Of a DNA stretch of 61,730 nucleotides, positions 8,343 through 17,002 are shown piece by piece. The first letter of the stretch is position 1. Every line of letters begins with the position of its first letter. Below the pieces are notes generated by a model. It saw nothing but the letters and a program-made list of their open reading frames with translations, was not told where the DNA came from and made no database searches. Made by a program: the position numbers and the translations under genes. Source of the stretch: UBA11957 sp963603285 (GTDB lineage: Bacteria > Bacillota > Clostridia > Lachnospirales > Lachnospiraceae); NCBI GenBank assembly GCA_963603285.1, contig CAVCMG010000016.1, positions 1-61,730 on the forward strand, given 5' to 3'.

Positions 8343-10223
8343 TCACACTTTCTGTCTGTTACGTTTTTCCTTTACCGGCTTTTTCTCCGGCTCTGCCGTT
8401 TTTCTGGCACAGTAGATCTGCACACAGCGGCCTGTCACCTTCACCATCTTCTGATCCATCAAAGGCTCCTCCTGCCCGACAGCAATAAAGGTCTCCTCCC
8501 GGCGCGTATCCGCCAGAAGACACCACTGCCATCCGCTGCCAAGTGTCGGCAGTGCAAACTCTGCCTCACCCCAGTACATACTGTAGACAACGTACAGATA
8601 CTGCTCTGTCTCCGCCTCCACATAAGCACCATTGTACAGCATCCCGACGCCGCGGTCGGCAGGCTCCGTCCCCACAACCCAGGCACGCGCGGAATGGTAC
8701 GACAGATCCGGCGCTCCCTTGGCCTGATAATCGGTATTGCGCGGCTGCTTTTTCATCGAAAATACCGGATGTGCCCGGCGGAAAGCGATCAGCTGTCGCA
8801 CAAACTGCAAAAAGCTCTTATCCGCCTTTTTGCGGCTGTAATTCACCCAGCCCAGCGGATTATCCTGACACCAGGCATTGTTGTTGCCCTGCTGGGAATT
8901 GCCACATTCGTCCCCAGCATACAGCATCGGTATACCCTGGGCCAGATACAGCATCATCAGCGCATTTTTCTTCTGGATCGTACGCAGGGAAAGAATCTGC
9001 TTTTTGCGGGAAGCGCCTTCCTCACCGCAGTTCCAGCTGTAATTCTGCCAACTGCCATCCCGGTTGTCCTCACCGTTGGCCTCGTTGTGGCGGAAATCAT
9101 AGCTGACTGTATCCTGCAGCGTAAAGCCGTCATGGGAGGCCACATAATTGACCCTCTCGATATACGGCGGATTGCTGCGGCTGGCCTGCATAAAGGCATG
9201 CAGCTGGTTCTCATCACTCTTCATATAGGAACGGACACAGCACTGGAAATGATTGTCCGCCGTCGCCACATGGCGGCATACCGGCTTATCCTCCCCGTAG
9301 ATCTGCTCATCCGCCCAGGAAAAGATCAGCCGTGTAGCGGCAAGAGCCGGATGCTTCGCAAGCTCTGCCACCGGGATGTCCGGGCCAAAGACGGCAAAGC
9401 CATCCACGCCATACTGCTGCTTCCAGAATAACAGTACCCGGCTGATAAACGCTGCCGCGGCATTCTTTCCAAAATAGAACTCCATATAGACGGCCAGACC
9501 AGCGGTATGTGCAGCCTGTACAAGATCTGTGAACTCCTTTTGTGGATTTTTACCATAACAGTAGGAAGACTTCGGTGCAAAATAAAAGCCATCGGTATAC
9601 CCCCAGTAATTGACGGGGCCCGCCATATCCTCCGGCGCTTCATATTTCCCGATCGTCCGGTGCGGTTTTCTTTCAAAGAAATCGTAACAGGGCATCAGCA
9701 CCAGTCCGCTCATGCCAAGCTCCCGGATATATCCCAGACGTTCCTTTACCCCGGCAAACGTCCCCTTGCGGCGCACACCGGAGGACGCATCCATCGAACA
9801 GCCACGTACATGCAGTTTATACAACAGCGTATCCTGTGCTGCCAGATACGGCTGCTCTCTGGCCAGATATTTCGGCGGCAGATAACCGCACAGACAACCC
9901 CCGATCCGGTCTGTGCCAAAGGCCTCCCGGCCATAAACGATCCCGGCATACGGGTCCGGGGTCTCTTTGCCATCCAGCACGAACGTATACAGCCACGGAA
10001 AATGTCGGATTCCTGTCAGCTGTACGGATGCGATCTGCCCGACACAGCTTTCCTCCGGGAAAGCGATTTCTTCCACAAGCGTTCTATCCTTCGGATCATA
10101 TAAGCGCAGGCTGACCTCTTTTGCCTGTTTTTTTTCTACAGCGGCCTGAAAGCCGTCCGCTGTCTGCGTCAGTCCCAGGACATCGTTATAACCGGGCCAG
10201 ACTGTGATCTTTTTATCCGCCAT
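8343..10223 (-). CDS. GH13/GlgX-like protein with a degenerate active site
   Basis: The 626-residue protein is built like a glycogen-debranching/isoamylase-type enzyme. It has an N-terminal beta-sandwich (CBM48-like, ~1-100), a TIM-barrel part and a C-terminal beta domain. The start and end of the barrel are well kept (YKLHVRGC near 135, GPVNYWGY near 202, NYVASHDGFTL near 359-369, GIPMLYAGDECG). The catalytic core is not. Region I reads MEFYFGK instead of D-V-V-Y-N-H (247-253). Region II reads GVDGFAVFG instead of G-F-R-F-D (272-280), losing the nucleophile Asp and its Arg. Region III reads FSWAD instead of E-P-W-D (301-305), losing the acid Glu. The stretch between regions I and II is also short. 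It is probably not a glycosidase; a glucan-binding or scaffold role is inference. It is in an operon between xth and DUF5662. Confidence 0.8.
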   Translation of the reverse strand: MADKKITVWPGYNDVLGLTQTADGFQAAVEKKQAKEVSLRLYDPKDRTLVEEIAFPEESCVGQIASVQLTGIRHFPWLYTFVLDGKETPDPYAGIVYGREAFGTDRIGGCLCGYLPPKYLAREQPYLAAQDTLLYKLHVRGCSMDASSGVRRKGTFAGVKERLGYIRELGMSGLVLMPCYDFFERKPHRTIGKYEAPEDMAGPVNYWGYTDGFYFAPKSSYCYGKNPQKEFTDLVQAAHTAGLAVYMEFYFGKNAAAAFISRVLLFWKQQYGVDGFAVFGPDIPVAELAKHPALAATRLIFSWADEQIYGEDKPVCRHVATADNHFQCCVRSYMKSDENQLHAFMQASRSNPPYIERVNYVASHDGFTLQDTVSYDFRHNEANGEDNRDGSWQNYSWNCGEEGASRKKQILSLRTIQKKNALMMLYLAQGIPMLYAGDECGNSQQGNNNAWCQDNPLGWVNYSRKKADKSFLQFVRQLIAFRRAHPVFSMKKQPRNTDYQAKGAPDLSYHSARAWVVGTEPADRGVGMLYNGAYVEAETEQYLYVVYSMYWGEAEFALPTLGSGWQWCLLADTRREETFIAVGQEEPLMDQKMVKVTGRCVQIYCARKTAEPEKKPVKEKRNRQKV

Positions 10224-10234
10224 GCACTTTCTCC

Positions 10235-10990
10235 TTATATATTGATATCCAGCTCTACCGGACAGTGATCCGAACCCTCGATCGTCGTATGGATCTTCGC
10301 ATCCTCCAGACGATCCTTTAAGCTTTCGGACACACAGAAATAGTCAATACGCCATCCGGCATTCTTCTTTCTGGCCTGGAAACGGTACGACCACCACGAA
10401 TATACCCCCTCCGTATCCGGATAAAAATAGCGCCACGTATCAATGAAACCAGCTTCCAGAAGCTTTGTAAAGCAACCTCTCTCTTCATCGGTAAAACCGG
10501 CATTTTTCCGGTTGGTCTTTGGATTTTTCAGGTCGATCTCCTGATGGGCCACATTCAGGTCTCCACAGAAGATCACCGGCTTTTTCTCCTCCAGCTGTTT
10601 CAGATAGGTAAGAAAATCTGTTTCCCACTGCATACGGTAGTCAAGCCTTGCCAGCTCATTCTGGGAATTGGGCGTATAGACCGTCACCAGATAAAATTCC
10701 GGATATTCCAGTGTGATCACGCGCCCCTCATGGTCATGTACCTCAACGCCCATACCATAGATAACGTCAAGCGGCTCCTGCTTTGTAAATACCGCCGTAC
10801 CGGAATAGCCCTTTTTCTCCGCATAATTCCAGTACATATGGTAGCACGGAAGGTCGAGATCGATCTGTCCCTCCTGCAGCTTGCTCTCCTGAATACAGAA
10901 CACATCCGCGTCAAGCGCCGCAAAACTCTCCAGAAATCCCTTTTTCACACAGGCTCTGAGCCCGTTCACGTTCCATGATATCAGCTTCAT
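10235..10990 (-). CDS. xth: Exodeoxyribonuclease III (AP endonuclease)
   Basis: This base-excision-repair enzyme cuts 5' to abasic sites and removes 3' blocking groups. The 251-residue protein is full length for the ExoA/Xth family. Motifs are ISWNVNGLR at 4-12, CIQESKL at 33-39 (metal-binding Glu), CGDLNVAH near 142-149 and the terminal GSDHCPVELDI with the catalytic His. The start ATG is supported by AGGGG a few bases upstream. It is the first gene of a minus-strand run, 11 bp before the GH13-like gene, a pairing with no obvious functional logic. Confidence 0.95.
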   Translation of the reverse strand: MKLISWNVNGLRACVKKGFLESFAALDADVFCIQESKLQEGQIDLDLPCYHMYWNYAEKKGYSGTAVFTKQEPLDVIYGMGVEVHDHEGRVITLEYPEFYLVTVYTPNSQNELARLDYRMQWETDFLTYLKQLEEKKPVIFCGDLNVAHQEIDLKNPKTNRKNAGFTDEERGCFTKLLEAGFIDTWRYFYPDTEGVYSWWSYRFQARKKNAGWRIDYFCVSESLKDRLEDAKIHTTIEGSDHCPVELDINI

Positions 10991-11075
10991 TTCGTACCCC
11001 TCTTTTTGCCGTTTTCTATCCTTTGATTATAAACAATTTTGGCTATAACTGTCAAACTTTACATGGTCTTTCGGC

Positions 11076-11117
11076 AAAGGAAAAGGCCCGGCACAAACTG
11101 CCAGACCTTTTCCTTTA
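11076..11117 (-). terminator. Intrinsic terminator of the dehydrogenase operon
   Basis: On the minus strand AAGGAAAAGG...TGGCA pairs with TGCC...CCTTTTCCTT. It lies downstream of the D-2-hydroxyacid dehydrogenase gene. Confidence 0.7.
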
Positions 11118-11178
11118 CTATCCATGAAAAAAACTGTTCCAGTGAATCAGTTTTTTCGTATTTTCTTACTGACCGGAT

Positions 11179-12162
11179 TTACTGTACCGCAAACGGATTC
11201 GGTTCATCCCTGAAAAATCCCAGAAGACCGCGGATCGAATTGCCAACCATATCGGATACAGCCTGTTCGGTATAAAAAGCCATATGCGGCGACAGGATCA
11301 CATTCGGAAAACTGTTTAAGATGGCACGGTCACGGTTTTTCATAATTTCCTGCTCCATATTCAGATAATACAGACCGGTTTCATTCTCAAACGTATCCAG
11401 TGCGGCTGCACCAATCTTTTTGCTTTCCAGTCCGCAGATCAGAGCCTCCGTATCGATCAGGGAACCTCTGGCTGCATTGACCAGGATCACGCCGTCCTTC
11501 ATCTTTTCCATGGCCTTACAGTCGATCATATGATGATTTTCCTGCAGTCCCGGCGCATGGAGCGTGATAATATCTGACTCAGCATACAGGGTATCGAGAT
11601 CCACATATTCCACAATACCCGCAAGGCTGTCCTTCGGATACAGGTCATAGGCCAGCATTTTGCAGCCAAAGCCGCTTAAGTGTCTTGCCACCGTCTCACC
11701 GATCTTTCCTGTACCAATGATACCGACCGTAGACAGGGAAAGCTCCCGGCCCATCTTGCCCTGCAGGGCAAAATTCTGTCCGGCCGCCTGTGAAAGGATA
11801 AAGGGCGCTTTCCGGCAGGCCATCAGCATCAGCATGATCGTATAATTGGCCACGCTGTTCGGCGAATACGTCACATGGGCGATCTTCATGCCGATCTTTC
11901 TGGCATGCTCCAGATCAATGTGATCATAACCGATACTGCGGGTCGAAATGGCGCGGATACCCATGCTGTAAAACTTATCCAGAATCTCCGGATACATCGG
12001 ATTCGTGATAATGGATATCGCGTCGCAGCCCTTTGCCAGCTCTGCGTTTTCCATTGTCGGATACGCCGATGTATATTCGTAGGTAAAGTCGTAGAGTTTG
12101 CTGTACTGCTCTACAAAGTGCAGTTCATCGTACTCTCTGAGTGCGAAGAAAAAAATCTTCAT
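11179..12162 (-). CDS. NAD-dependent D-2-hydroxyacid dehydrogenase (D-lactate dehydrogenase-like)
   Basis: The 327-residue cytosolic enzyme reduces a 2-oxoacid, by family most likely pyruvate to D-lactate, with NADH. The Rossmann motif GIIGTGKIG is at about residues 146-154. The catalytic Arg lies in NAARGSLID, the Glu in DTFENE and the His in SPHMAFYT. The length and the insertion YYLNMEQEIM place it with the LdhA/VanH branch rather than with phosphoglycerate dehydrogenases. It follows the DUF1292 gene by 19 bp on the same strand and may be co-transcribed with it. A terminator follows. The substrate remains inference. Confidence 0.88.
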   Translation of the reverse strand: MKIFFFALREYDELHFVEQYSKLYDFTYEYTSAYPTMENAELAKGCDAISIITNPMYPEILDKFYSMGIRAISTRSIGYDHIDLEHARKIGMKIAHVTYSPNSVANYTIMLMLMACRKAPFILSQAAGQNFALQGKMGRELSLSTVGIIGTGKIGETVARHLSGFGCKMLAYDLYPKDSLAGIVEYVDLDTLYAESDIITLHAPGLQENHHMIDCKAMEKMKDGVILVNAARGSLIDTEALICGLESKKIGAAALDTFENETGLYYLNMEQEIMKNRDRAILNSFPNVILSPHMAFYTEQAVSDMVGNSIRGLLGFFRDEPNPFAVQ

Positions 12163-12181
12163 CTCTTTTCACCTTCTTGTC

Positions 12182-12538
12182 TTACAGATCCTCGCCGTCT
12201 ACCAGCTCGTCAAACTCAGCGCTGTCGAGCATCTCATCGAATGCCTCGGAAGCTGCCTCGTATTCGTCATCATCCTCGATATTGTCGAGCTGCGGATTGC
12301 CGTTCACCTCGAAATAACGGTACAGATAGACTTCGCCATCATGATTTTCACCGTTTTCATCCAGCGGAAGCAGGGCAATATACTGCTTGTCCTGGCACAG
12401 GAAAATGCTGATGACAGAACATTCCAGTTCGGAATCGTCATCCAGTGTCAGAGTTACTGTGGAACGGTCGCAGTCATCACCGCAGCTTGCACAGTTGCCG
12501 CTGCAGCTGCCGCCACCATTATTAAATGTTTCAGCCAT
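12182..12538 (-). CDS. DUF1292 family protein
   Basis: The 118-residue protein is small and acidic. Residues ~25-90 match the DUF1292 (YrzB-like) fold: a VTLTLDDDSELECSVISIF strand pair, then IALLPLDENGE and VYLYRYFE. The N-terminus is Cys/Gly-rich (CSGNCASCGDDCD, residues 12-24), which could bind a metal; this is an unusual addition. The last 35 residues are strongly acidic. The function of the family is unknown. It lies directly upstream of the dehydrogenase gene on the same strand. Confidence 0.8.
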   Translation of the reverse strand: MAETFNNGGGSCSGNCASCGDDCDRSTVTLTLDDDSELECSVISIFLCQDKQYIALLPLDENGENHDGEVYLYRYFEVNGNPQLDNIEDDDEYEAASEAFDEMLDSAEFDELVDGEDL

Positions 12539-12680
12539 TGCTTATTTACCTCTCTTTTTCGATATATACAGTAACTTTAACAGATAGGCAGGGGAAAAGC
12601 AAGGGATAGCCGGGGATGCATGACAGAAAAAACTGTGTTATACTCAATAAACATAAAGAACTGTTAAAAGAGAGACAACT

Positions 12681-14150
12681 ATGAACCAGAATAACGCGCC
12701 GCTTTTCACAGCGGTAAAAAACTATAAAGACAACCGGCCGGCCTATTTTTGCATTCCCGGCCACCGGGCGGCCCGGGGTATCTCCGATGTATGGGTAAAG
12801 GATGTCGGAGAACAGATCTTTGGCTATGATCTGACCGAAGCCCACGGACTCGATGACCTGCACGCCCCAGAGGGAGCCATAAAAGAAGCGCAGGAGCTGG
12901 CCGCCGGGCTGTATGGCGCCGACAGAAGCTGGTTTCTTGTCAACGGTACGACCTGCGGCAACGAGGCTATGCTTCTGTCCACCCTCCATCCCGGCAATAA
13001 GGTGCTGCTGCCCAGAAACGCCCATAAATCCATGCTGATGGGACTGATCCTCTCCGGAGCAGAACCGGTATGGATGCTGCCGGAATACATCGAATCCCTG
13101 CAGCTTTTCGGCGGTATCCGCCCGGAAACCGTAGAAAAAGCACTGGACACCGATCCTTCGATCCGTGCTGTTGCCCTCGTGTCGCCCAATTATTACGGCA
13201 TGGTCAGCGATATCCGCCGGATCAGTGACATCTGCCATGCGCACCATGTTCCGCTGCTGGTCGATGAGGCCCACGGCGCGCATCTGTATTTTTCCGATGC
13301 TCTGCCTGCCGGGGCACTGGCCTGCGGCGCGGATCTGTGTGTCCAGAGCTGGCACAAGGTCACCGGTGCGCTGGGACAGAGCTCTGTTTTGCACCTGCAT
13401 TCTGCGCTTGTTGACCCTGCCACTGTAGACGCTGCCTTAAAGCTCGTCCAGAGCACCAGCCCCTCGTATCTTCTGATGACCTCTCTGGATCTCGCCCGCC
13501 TGGAGCTGGCACTTCACGGTAAAGAGCAGCTGAATACGCTGCAAAAAACAGCCGCTCTTGTCCGTAAGGAGATCTGCGCCATTCCCAGCCTGCACTGCCC
13601 GGGTACGGAGCTGACCGGTCAGTACGGCATCTTCGCACTGGATGAAAGCCGCCTGACGATCGACGTAACCCGGCTGTCCCTGTCCGGTCAGGCCTTTTCT
13701 GACCAGCTGTTTTCCCGCTTTGGCGTGGATCTGGAGCTGGCAGAAGACAGGGTTGCCCTCGCTATCCTCACCGTGGCCAATACCGGCGAAGATATCCGGC
13801 GGCTTCTGGATGCCCTTAAAGCCGTCGCCTCCGGCCATCTGTCCACCGCGGACACAGCGGAGGCTTCCGCCTTTTCCACAATGCCGTCCCTGCCACCGAT
13901 GATCTGCCCACCGCGGCAGGCCTGGTTTGCCCGGAAAGAAACCGTTGTCTGGGATCACGCCGTCGGCTGTGTCAGCGCCGAAGCCGTCATACCGTATCCG
14001 CCGGGCATTCCGGTACTATATCCGGGAGAAAAAATCACAGAAGAAATCTGGCATATGATCCAACATCTGCGGGCGCAGGACTGCCATATCCACGGCCCGC
14101 AGGATCTGTCGTTAGATACCATACAGATTATCTCTCCCGCCGGTATCTGA
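12681..14150 (+). CDS. Orn/Lys/Arg decarboxylase family protein (SpeA/Cad-like)
   Basis: The 489-residue PLP-dependent fold-type I decarboxylase lacks the long N-terminal wing domain, as in the Gram-positive SpeA/YaaO group. The N-terminal motif FCIPGHRAARG is at residues ~24-34. DEAHGAH near 196 holds the PLP Asp, and SWHKVTGALGQ near 226 holds the Schiff-base Lys. The C-terminal domain ends in PYPPGIPVLYPGE, typical of the family. By homology it makes a polyamine precursor or polyamine (agmatine, cadaverine or putrescine); the substrate cannot be decided. It is divergent from the DUF1292 gene and is followed by a terminator. Confidence 0.88.
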   Translation: MNQNNAPLFTAVKNYKDNRPAYFCIPGHRAARGISDVWVKDVGEQIFGYDLTEAHGLDDLHAPEGAIKEAQELAAGLYGADRSWFLVNGTTCGNEAMLLSTLHPGNKVLLPRNAHKSMLMGLILSGAEPVWMLPEYIESLQLFGGIRPETVEKALDTDPSIRAVALVSPNYYGMVSDIRRISDICHAHHVPLLVDEAHGAHLYFSDALPAGALACGADLCVQSWHKVTGALGQSSVLHLHSALVDPATVDAALKLVQSTSPSYLLMTSLDLARLELALHGKEQLNTLQKTAALVRKEICAIPSLHCPGTELTGQYGIFALDESRLTIDVTRLSLSGQAFSDQLFSRFGVDLELAEDRVALAILTVANTGEDIRRLLDALKAVASGHLSTADTAEASAFSTMPSLPPMICPPRQAWFARKETVVWDHAVGCVSAEAVIPYPPGIPVLYPGEKITEEIWHMIQHLRAQDCHIHGPQDLSLDTIQIISPAGI

Positions 14151-14222
14151 TTTCTCTTTTCTACCGTAATATCTGCCTTTCTGGGTTCTGTCAGATACAT
14201 GGAAAGCTTTTTTGTACGCAGT

Positions 14223-14268
14223 AAAAGCCGCCTGTCATACATTTCTTTGCATGACAGACGGCTTTCCT
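14223..14268. terminator. Bidirectional intrinsic terminator
   Basis: AAAGCCG-CTGTCAT pairs with ATGACAG-CGGCTTT around a 10-nt loop. It is placed between the convergent decarboxylase and histidine kinase genes. Confidence 0.8.
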
Positions 14269-14283
14269 TATCCACTCCATTCT

Positions 14284-15663
14284 CTACAATACCTCTTCGA
14301 TCACTCTCTGCAGCTCCCCGGCACTGACCGGCTTGGCGATATGGGCATTCATTCCGGCATCCCGGGCCTTTTGCCTGTCTTCTTCAAAAGCATTTGCCGT
14401 CACGGCAATGACCGGGATCCCGGCTATCTTTCTGTCGTCCAGCTGCCGTATCCGGCGGGTTGCCTCATAGCCATCCATCCGCGGCATCTGGATATCCATA
14501 AGCACCAGATCGTATGTCCCCGGCTCTGCCTTTTCGATCTTTTCCACAGCGATATCGCCATCCTCTGCTTCTTTCACCGCATAGCCGCTGCTTTCCAGAA
14601 TCTCCCTTGAAATCTCCCGATTCAGCGGATTGTCCTCAACCAGCAGAATATGTAACCTGCGATCATTCTGTACAGGTTTATCCATCGTTTCCTGTGGCTG
14701 CAGATCCTCCCGGCTGCCGGTTTTAAAAATAAATTCACAGATAAATTCCGACCCTTTGCCCGGCGCACTGTGACAGGTAATCCTGCCGCCCATCTCTTCC
14801 ACCAGCTTTCTGACGATGGACAGCCCCAGTCCGGCACCCTCGACGCCGGACATCACACTGTTATTTTCCCGTTCAAAAGCTTCAAACAGCTGCTCACGGA
14901 ACGTCTCGTTCATGCCGATACCATCATCCCTGACCGAACAGCGGTAGGTCGCATAACCATCCTTTGCACCGGTCTGCTCCACCGCATAGACAATATGACC
15001 GCCAACCGGTGTATATTTGATCGCATTGCCGATCAGATTCAGCTCAATCTGGTTGATCCGCAGCAGATGGTCGCCGGATATATTGATCTTTCGCAGACAG
15101 TCCGCCACCTTTTCAGGATCGTGGATATATTTTTCTGCCATATTGTAGAATCCCATGATGGCATTCATCGGTGTCCGGATATCGTGGGACATATTAAACA
15201 GGAAGGTACTCTTGGCCCGGCTGGCGCTTTCTGCAGCTTCTCTGGCCCGCTCCAGCTCCTGTGTCTGGCGGATTTCGTCGTCAATACACCGTGTCAGGGA
15301 TATGCTGTACACATCACCGGTAACATTCTGCATCAGAATATTTTTCGTCTCCATCCAGTGAATACTGCCATCGTCGCCACGCTGGCGCACTTTGACCTGC
15401 AAAAGCTTTTTGCCACTTTGATAGGCTTCCAGCTGGGCTTCACGGTTCATTTCCGCATACAACGTCTCATGATCTTCCGGCACACAGATGCTGCCCTCAA
15501 GTTTTTCCAGCATCTCATCCATCGTCATTGTCTCCAAAAGCCCTTTATTGACAATACTCTGGTTATATATCGTGCGCACTTTATTTTTTGTCAGATTTTC
15601 TTCCAGAATAAACGGATACACCGTACTGGCTGCCATTTCACAGGCCCTGTAGTTTTGCGTCAC
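14284..15663 (-). CDS. Hybrid sensor histidine kinase/response regulator, apparently with an internal deletion
   Basis: The 459-residue protein has a PAS-like input part (~30-125), a HisKA helix with the phospho-acceptor His160 in FNMSHDIRTPMN, an ATPase domain with N-box NQIELNLIGNAIKY (204-217), G1 DDGIGM and G2 GAGLGLSI, and a receiver domain with Asp390 in LVLMDIQMP. After ISGDHLLR (196-202) the sequence jumps directly to INQIELN. Relatives carry about 50-60 more residues here, including the end of the dimerisation helix pair and the first strand and helix of the ATPase domain. The gene starts with GTG at 15663, with a weak ribosome site and no membrane or periplasmic sensor domain. The kinase is probably inactive or altered; the receiver domain looks intact. 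Confidence 0.8.
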   Translation of the reverse strand: MTQNYRACEMAASTVYPFILEENLTKNKVRTIYNQSIVNKGLLETMTMDEMLEKLEGSICVPEDHETLYAEMNREAQLEAYQSGKKLLQVKVRQRGDDGSIHWMETKNILMQNVTGDVYSISLTRCIDDEIRQTQELERAREAAESASRAKSTFLFNMSHDIRTPMNAIMGFYNMAEKYIHDPEKVADCLRKINISGDHLLRINQIELNLIGNAIKYTPVGGHIVYAVEQTGAKDGYATYRCSVRDDGIGMNETFREQLFEAFERENNSVMSGVEGAGLGLSIVRKLVEEMGGRITCHSAPGKGSEFICEFIFKTGSREDLQPQETMDKPVQNDRRLHILLVEDNPLNREISREILESSGYAVKEAEDGDIAVEKIEKAEPGTYDLVLMDIQMPRMDGYEATRRIRQLDDRKIAGIPVIAVTANAFEEDRQKARDAGMNAHIAKPVSAGELQRVIEEVL

Positions 15664-16015
15664 AGCTTTTCAACTGTTTTGCCAAAATCGTTCACTATTA
15701 TTTTTATTATATTATTATATAAAAACTGCTGTCAAAAAAACAGCCCACACATAGCCACATCATTTCTTAGGGGATCACTTGTATTCTCTATACTCAGGAA
15801 GCTGTTCCTTTTTTATAACGTAAAAGGTCTCGTATTTCTACGAGACCTTCACCAACTAACTTATATCCCTCTTTGATGCCCCTGGGACGATATTAGAGAA
15901 CTAATTCTCTGTTCTGACATTATAGGGCATTATGCAGGCAATTCATTTGCCGCTGGAACATGTTGCGGGCAATGGCAAATAATTCATTATCTACGCCAGA
16001 ACTTCAAATTCGATT
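15664..16015. other. Intergenic region without a recognisable gene
   Basis: It contains an AT-rich stretch (15690-15725), a small CTGCTGT/ACAGC hairpin near 15726-15747 and a terminator-like hairpin at 15823-15850. No coding sequence, known RNA or insertion-sequence remnant was recognised. Confidence 0.5.
15823..15850 (-). terminator. Probable terminator of the PD-(D/E)XK gene
   Basis: AAGGTCTCGTA pairs perfectly with TACGAGACCTT around a 4-nt loop. On the minus strand it is followed by a short TTTT tract. Confidence 0.6.
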
Positions 16016-17002
16016 CTACAATGCACCGAGTACCATCTTAAGTATCGCTTCATCTACTCCAGATCGCCGGATGGATTCCTCATCCTCACCACTTCTTAAA
16101 CGACGAATAATATCAACGAAGTTTTTTGCAGTACGGGCTTCTCCGATCTTTATTCCACGAGCTTCCCCACGACATTCTGCATCATTCACTTCTTCCTGAA
16201 TTTCATCATCCAACAATTCTCTTAACGCCTGACACATATTTTTTCCCTCCTGTATAAGCTGTTTAAATATTTCTTTGTTATTCACCACCACCAACTGCAA
16301 CACCGCATCCGCCCATTCCTGTTCGTCTGGATATTTCAACTTGTTCGCCTCCAATATCAACGCCCTCGCATGTTCCAGTGAATTTTTCCTCTGCAACGCC
16401 GTTATCCAGATATGCTTACTCCATTCCATTTCCCGCAGCACCAGAATCTGCACCGGAAACAACGGCTTGTCCGTTTCCACCCTGTAGATTCCTGGCGCAC
16501 ACTGTTCCACATGATACCATTCTTCCAGCTTCTGCAGCAGTTTTTCCGGCTTCCTTTCCCGAATAAACGTGATCGCAATCTCCGTCTCCGGAATTTCCCC
16601 CACCCTGCTTTCCTGCGCCTTATACAAACAGGCATATCCAACCGTCTTGTAAAACACATCCAGATTCCGATCATCATCCGGCGACTTAAACTCGATGATA
16701 TTATGTTTCCGGAAATTTGCCGTAATCTCATCCAAAATCCACGCAGCTTCCCGATCTGCCCTCGCCAGCATATCGATCAGCAAAGACTTCATATTCAGAG
16801 GATATTCCCTTGCATACACATAGCCCTCCTTATTACCTTTCAGCTCCAGCCGCATCGACCCAAAATATGGCCCGCGCCACTGTTTCCTCTCCAGCTCCGT
16901 CGCATTAGCGGATGCTGCATCTTCTGTCTTTTCTACATTTTCACTGGTTCCTGTATCTCCTGCATTTCCCACATTTTTCTCCGTGTTTCTTCCTTCATTC
17001 AT
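16016..17002 (-). CDS. PD-(D/E)XK nuclease-like protein, Rpn/transposase-related family
   Basis: The 328-residue protein is of unknown function. A nuclease-like core is suggested around residues 88-135: a negatively charged helix, then IIEFKSPDDD carrying the E-x-K pair, then KTVGYACLYKAQ. The first 40 residues are low-complexity (Asn/Thr/Glu/Ala). The C-terminus ends with a helical repeat (AKNFVDIIRRLRSGEDEESIRRSGVDEA) typical of the multicopy Rpn-like or 'putative transposase' proteins of Lachnospiraceae. GAAAGGA precedes the ATG. It lies where spo0A is often found, downstream of spoIVB, which suggests insertion or rearrangement. Nuclease activity is not proven, and a classical first Asp is not obvious. 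Confidence 0.7.
   Translation of the reverse strand: MNEGRNTEKNVGNAGDTGTSENVEKTEDAASANATELERKQWRGPYFGSMRLELKGNKEGYVYAREYPLNMKSLLIDMLARADREAAWILDEITANFRKHNIIEFKSPDDDRNLDVFYKTVGYACLYKAQESRVGEIPETEIAITFIRERKPEKLLQKLEEWYHVEQCAPGIYRVETDKPLFPVQILVLREMEWSKHIWITALQRKNSLEHARALILEANKLKYPDEQEWADAVLQLVVVNNKEIFKQLIQEGKNMCQALRELLDDEIQEEVNDAECRGEARGIKIGEARTAKNFVDIIRRLRSGEDEESIRRSGVDEAILKMVLGAL

Noticed and set aside
8199..9431. A 410-codon open frame on the plus strand opposite the GH13-like gene
   Set aside because: It is a shadow of the minus-strand gene with an unnatural composition (His/Arg/Leu-rich) and no ribosome site. The same holds for long plus-strand frames at 34570-35766 and 45788-47041.
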